Source: Colletotrichum lupini (Eukaryota > Ascomycota > Sordariomycetes > Glomerellales > Glomerellaceae). From it: a stretch of 64,000 nt of DNA. Positions 61,655 through 64,000 of the stretch are shown here, piece after piece. A program made the translations under genes and the position numbers. Under the pieces are notes generated by a model. The model saw only the letters and a program-made list of their open reading frames with translations. It ran no database searches and was not told the DNA's origin. Each line of letters opens with the position of its first letter. Position 1 is the stretch's first letter. The DNA lies in assembly GCF_023278565.1 (NCBI RefSeq), contig NC_064675.1, forward strand, positions 2,418,001 through 2,482,000, read 5' to 3'.

Positions 61655-64000
61655 GGCGCAAGAAATTGATAGGGAGGGCATCGCTCTTGTTTCACTGGAA
61701 AACAAAACGTAAAAAACCAAAATCCACCAGCCTCGCGGCCACGAATTATTGCTTTATTTGATTCTGAGGATTTTTGGCCAACAATGGCGGACTCGACACT
61801 CATATTGCAGCGGGTGTCACGGGCCGGAATACCTCACATCACTTTTCATACATCGGCGTTGGGGGAATGGGAATTCGGCATTACTAGGGATTCACACGGG
61901 TTTTCGTCTTTCACTCATACCTCATCTCATTGGCGTTGGGAATCTGAGGCTGCGAGCTCACTGGCGGTGTGGCCAGACAATACTGTTGTTTCTGGAGTCC
62001 GCACGAGTGCAAGGAAGGGCAATCACAGGACCTTGAACCGGCATTGCAGCTTGGCTCTCACTGGGTTCTTTCTCATTAGGTTAGGAGGTCTATCGGGGGA
62101 TGGCAACGGGCGAACATGGCCGTCCGTTGAACACGAAGGATGATGGATACCTTTTGAAGTACTGCTGGCGGAGACAATTTGGTCTTTGCTTTTTATAGTC
62201 GTCAATATTGAGAAAATTTGCCTGCCATTGAGATTTGTCCTAGTACTTTGGCGACGTGGATTTGACGCTGTCTGGCTCAGCCTGGAGAAATACCACTTGA
62301 CCCTATTTACTGTTTCAAATACTGGTTTCCACTCTGCTTCTCTGTACAAAGCAGGGATCTAAACCTCGGACGAGTGTGTGTCAACTTCACTTCCCAACAT
62401 CTTTATCTCGAACCTACCTCGCCTTGCTCTCCTACCCCCTCCCTTCTGCCTCTTACCTCCTCTGCCGACATTCTCACTTTCCTCGCGCGCGAATCGTTCC
62501 CCATCAGCCGCCAGGACTTTGCACGCCAGGGCCTCTACCGATCTGAAACCCCTGCCCTCACCCGTCTGCGCGCAGATGAGCTGCCGTCCCGCGCCCCGCG
62601 AGCGCAGGTCTACTGGCTTGCGCATCTCGGCTTCGCTCCGGTCGCTGAGACAGAGGTAGCTTTTGGCCCGGGTGTGTGCCGTGTGGTCTCCCGCGAGGTC
62701 CCTACCTTGGGTGCGTTGGTCGTCTTGGTCTTTTGGCTCTTTTGGCTCTTGCGTTGTGACGACGATGCTGTCGTTGCCAGCATTGTCATCATCATCATCA
62801 TCTTGCCCAATCCGACCACTCATCCGCCGCCGCCCCCTCCATTAGCTCTGGTCCAACTCAAAGACTTGTCGAGAAGACTGTGGTAACTGCTCACGCTATT
62901 TCAGGATTGTCGATACAGGCAAAAGTTTCGAAGACGCGTGCTAAGAGGAATTGGTTTCGGCGGTGTTCTACTTGAGTCTGGTATCATCGATTGGCAAATC
63001 ATCTTGGCGGAAACATAAGTTTGAGTGGATGAACTAGTTTGGATTTATTCTCCATGGCGTCCAAGAAACAGTGGAAGACAGTATTTCTTCATTTGCCAAG
63101 ATTCAAATAAGACCACAAGGCATTGTTCCTTGACCAAGAGCGCAGCAAAGCTCAGTCCTGGAATAGTACATCTTGGTTCTATTCTCTAAAAGACAAGATA
63201 ATCATGACGCGGCTTTTGTAAAGCAAACGGTGAGAGGGATGAATGGTACGATGTTCCAGACCGCCTCAACGGTTCCCAACGAGTAAGGTTCGACATCTTG
63301 TGCAACGTCACCTTCTTTTCCCCTCCGTCGAACGAGAACACCCTTGTACAACGCACCTTACTTAAGAACGTAATAATATTCCACTTATTGGTTTCGACAT
63401 CTTGCTAGATTTTATCCGCAACTTTAAAGGCACGGCAAGTCAATTTTGAGGGTATCACGCATTTGGTACCAGAAAGCTTGTCAGTGAGGTCAGGATTCTC
63501 CCATCAAAGCCGAAAGCCGAATGGGGAGTTCCGCGCCGCGCGCGGCGTCGCGGGGCGGGTGACCCGAATTGGCAAACAACCGAGATCCGATCATGATTCC
63601 CGATGACAGGATTCCGGATGATGGAGGATCTGCAGGGGGCCCGGCAGCGCTGCGCCGGGGCAGTGCCCGGGCCCGCCCGCCCGGGGGGGGAGGTTGTCAT
63701 ACTCCTGTACCAGAACCTCGGGTCGGGCACCAACGAACGTAATGCAACTCATTGCCGGCATTGTCGGGGTAAGAGAAACCTAGCCATCTTCTGACAAATC
63801 TTTGCCTCCCGGAAACAAACAAGGAAAATGCGACTCTGATCGCAGTTCTACTATATCTGGCATCCCGCCATGTCGCGCTCGTTCCCGGGCCGCTTACTGC
63901 TCAACCTTAGTTTCCGTACATTAGTACCTCACCAAGCAATGTGCTAAGGTAGGCAAGGTAAGGTAACTTTGGCCAAACCAAGACTTGCCGAGGGACGGCT
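61655..64000. other. Right-edge intergenic stretch
   Basis: No gene can be supported. Two overlapping frames on opposite strands at 62359-62886 (170 codons on plus, 154 on minus) are compositionally odd and unrecognised. The plus frame ends in a CATCATCAT-type run that reads as poly-Ile. A very G/C-rich patch occurs at 63524-63700, and GGTAAGGTAGG-type motifs at the end (63945-63966). Confidence 0.45.

Noticed and set aside
1..64000. CRISPR array, operons, insertion sequences, transposase or reverse-transcriptase genes
   Set aside because: No regularly spaced repeats and no recognisable transposon proteins or long terminal repeats were seen; the gene style is eukaryotic.

Overview
The window looks like nuclear DNA of a filamentous ascomycete. 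Every confidently read gene is a eukaryotic gene. Most are split by short introns (about 50-165 nt) with GTRAGT-like donors, YAG acceptors and CTRAY-like branch sites, and gene-sized intergenic spaces lie between them. Protein content (SNX41/ATG20-type sorting nexin, CTR9 with a long acidic tail, filamentous-fungal ATG1, sphingolipid C9-methyltransferase-like relic) fits Pezizomycotina. Sordariomycetes is my best guess, from gene style and recurrent AGGTACCT-type intergenic motifs; genus cannot be called. Fourteen protein genes or gene relics are supported.

Layout, left to right. 1.85-11.6 kb holds four genes in a row on the minus strand: a membrane-anchored alpha/beta hydrolase (1854-3156), mRNA capping guanylyltransferase CEG1 (4524-5845), sorting nexin SNX41 (6428-8583) and an unrecognised single-pass membrane protein (10052-11572). 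12.5-27.8 kb is a plus-strand run: Paf1-complex subunit CTR9 (12482-16197), an intracellular GH13 maltase/alpha-glucosidase (18957-20711), a broken sphingolipid C9-methyltransferase-like pseudogene (22065-23520), and two adjacent related cysteine-rich secreted genes, one ending in a transmembrane helix and cytoplasmic tail (24466-25826) and one ending like a GPI-anchored protein (26685-27799). USE1, the ER SNARE, follows on the minus strand (28068-29289).

29.3-39.2 kb is gene-poor. Then come a RhoGAP protein (+, 39237-42160), GPI mannosyltransferase GPI10 (-, 42771-45078) and ornithine aminotransferase (+, 47334-48815). A second gene-poor stretch, 48.8-58.6 kb, precedes the autophagy kinase ATG1 (+, 58570-61654). 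The last 2.3 kb has no gene I can support.

Functionally the window is mostly conserved cell machinery: transcription and mRNA capping (CTR9, CEG1), membrane traffic and autophagy (SNX41, USE1, ATG1), cell-surface and GPI-anchor biogenesis (GPI10, the cysteine-rich pair), Rho signalling, and maltose and arginine/ornithine metabolism. I see no gene cluster acting as one pathway, no intact transposon, no CRISPR array, no tRNA or rRNA, and no convincing new multi-gene system. The items most worth following are the cysteine-rich surface gene pair with matching intron phases, the methyltransferase relic with identifiable lesions, the recurrent AGGTACCT palindromes, and the long non-coding intervals in front of the RhoGAP gene and ATG1. 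All exon borders were read by eye from splice signals and reading frame, without transcript data.
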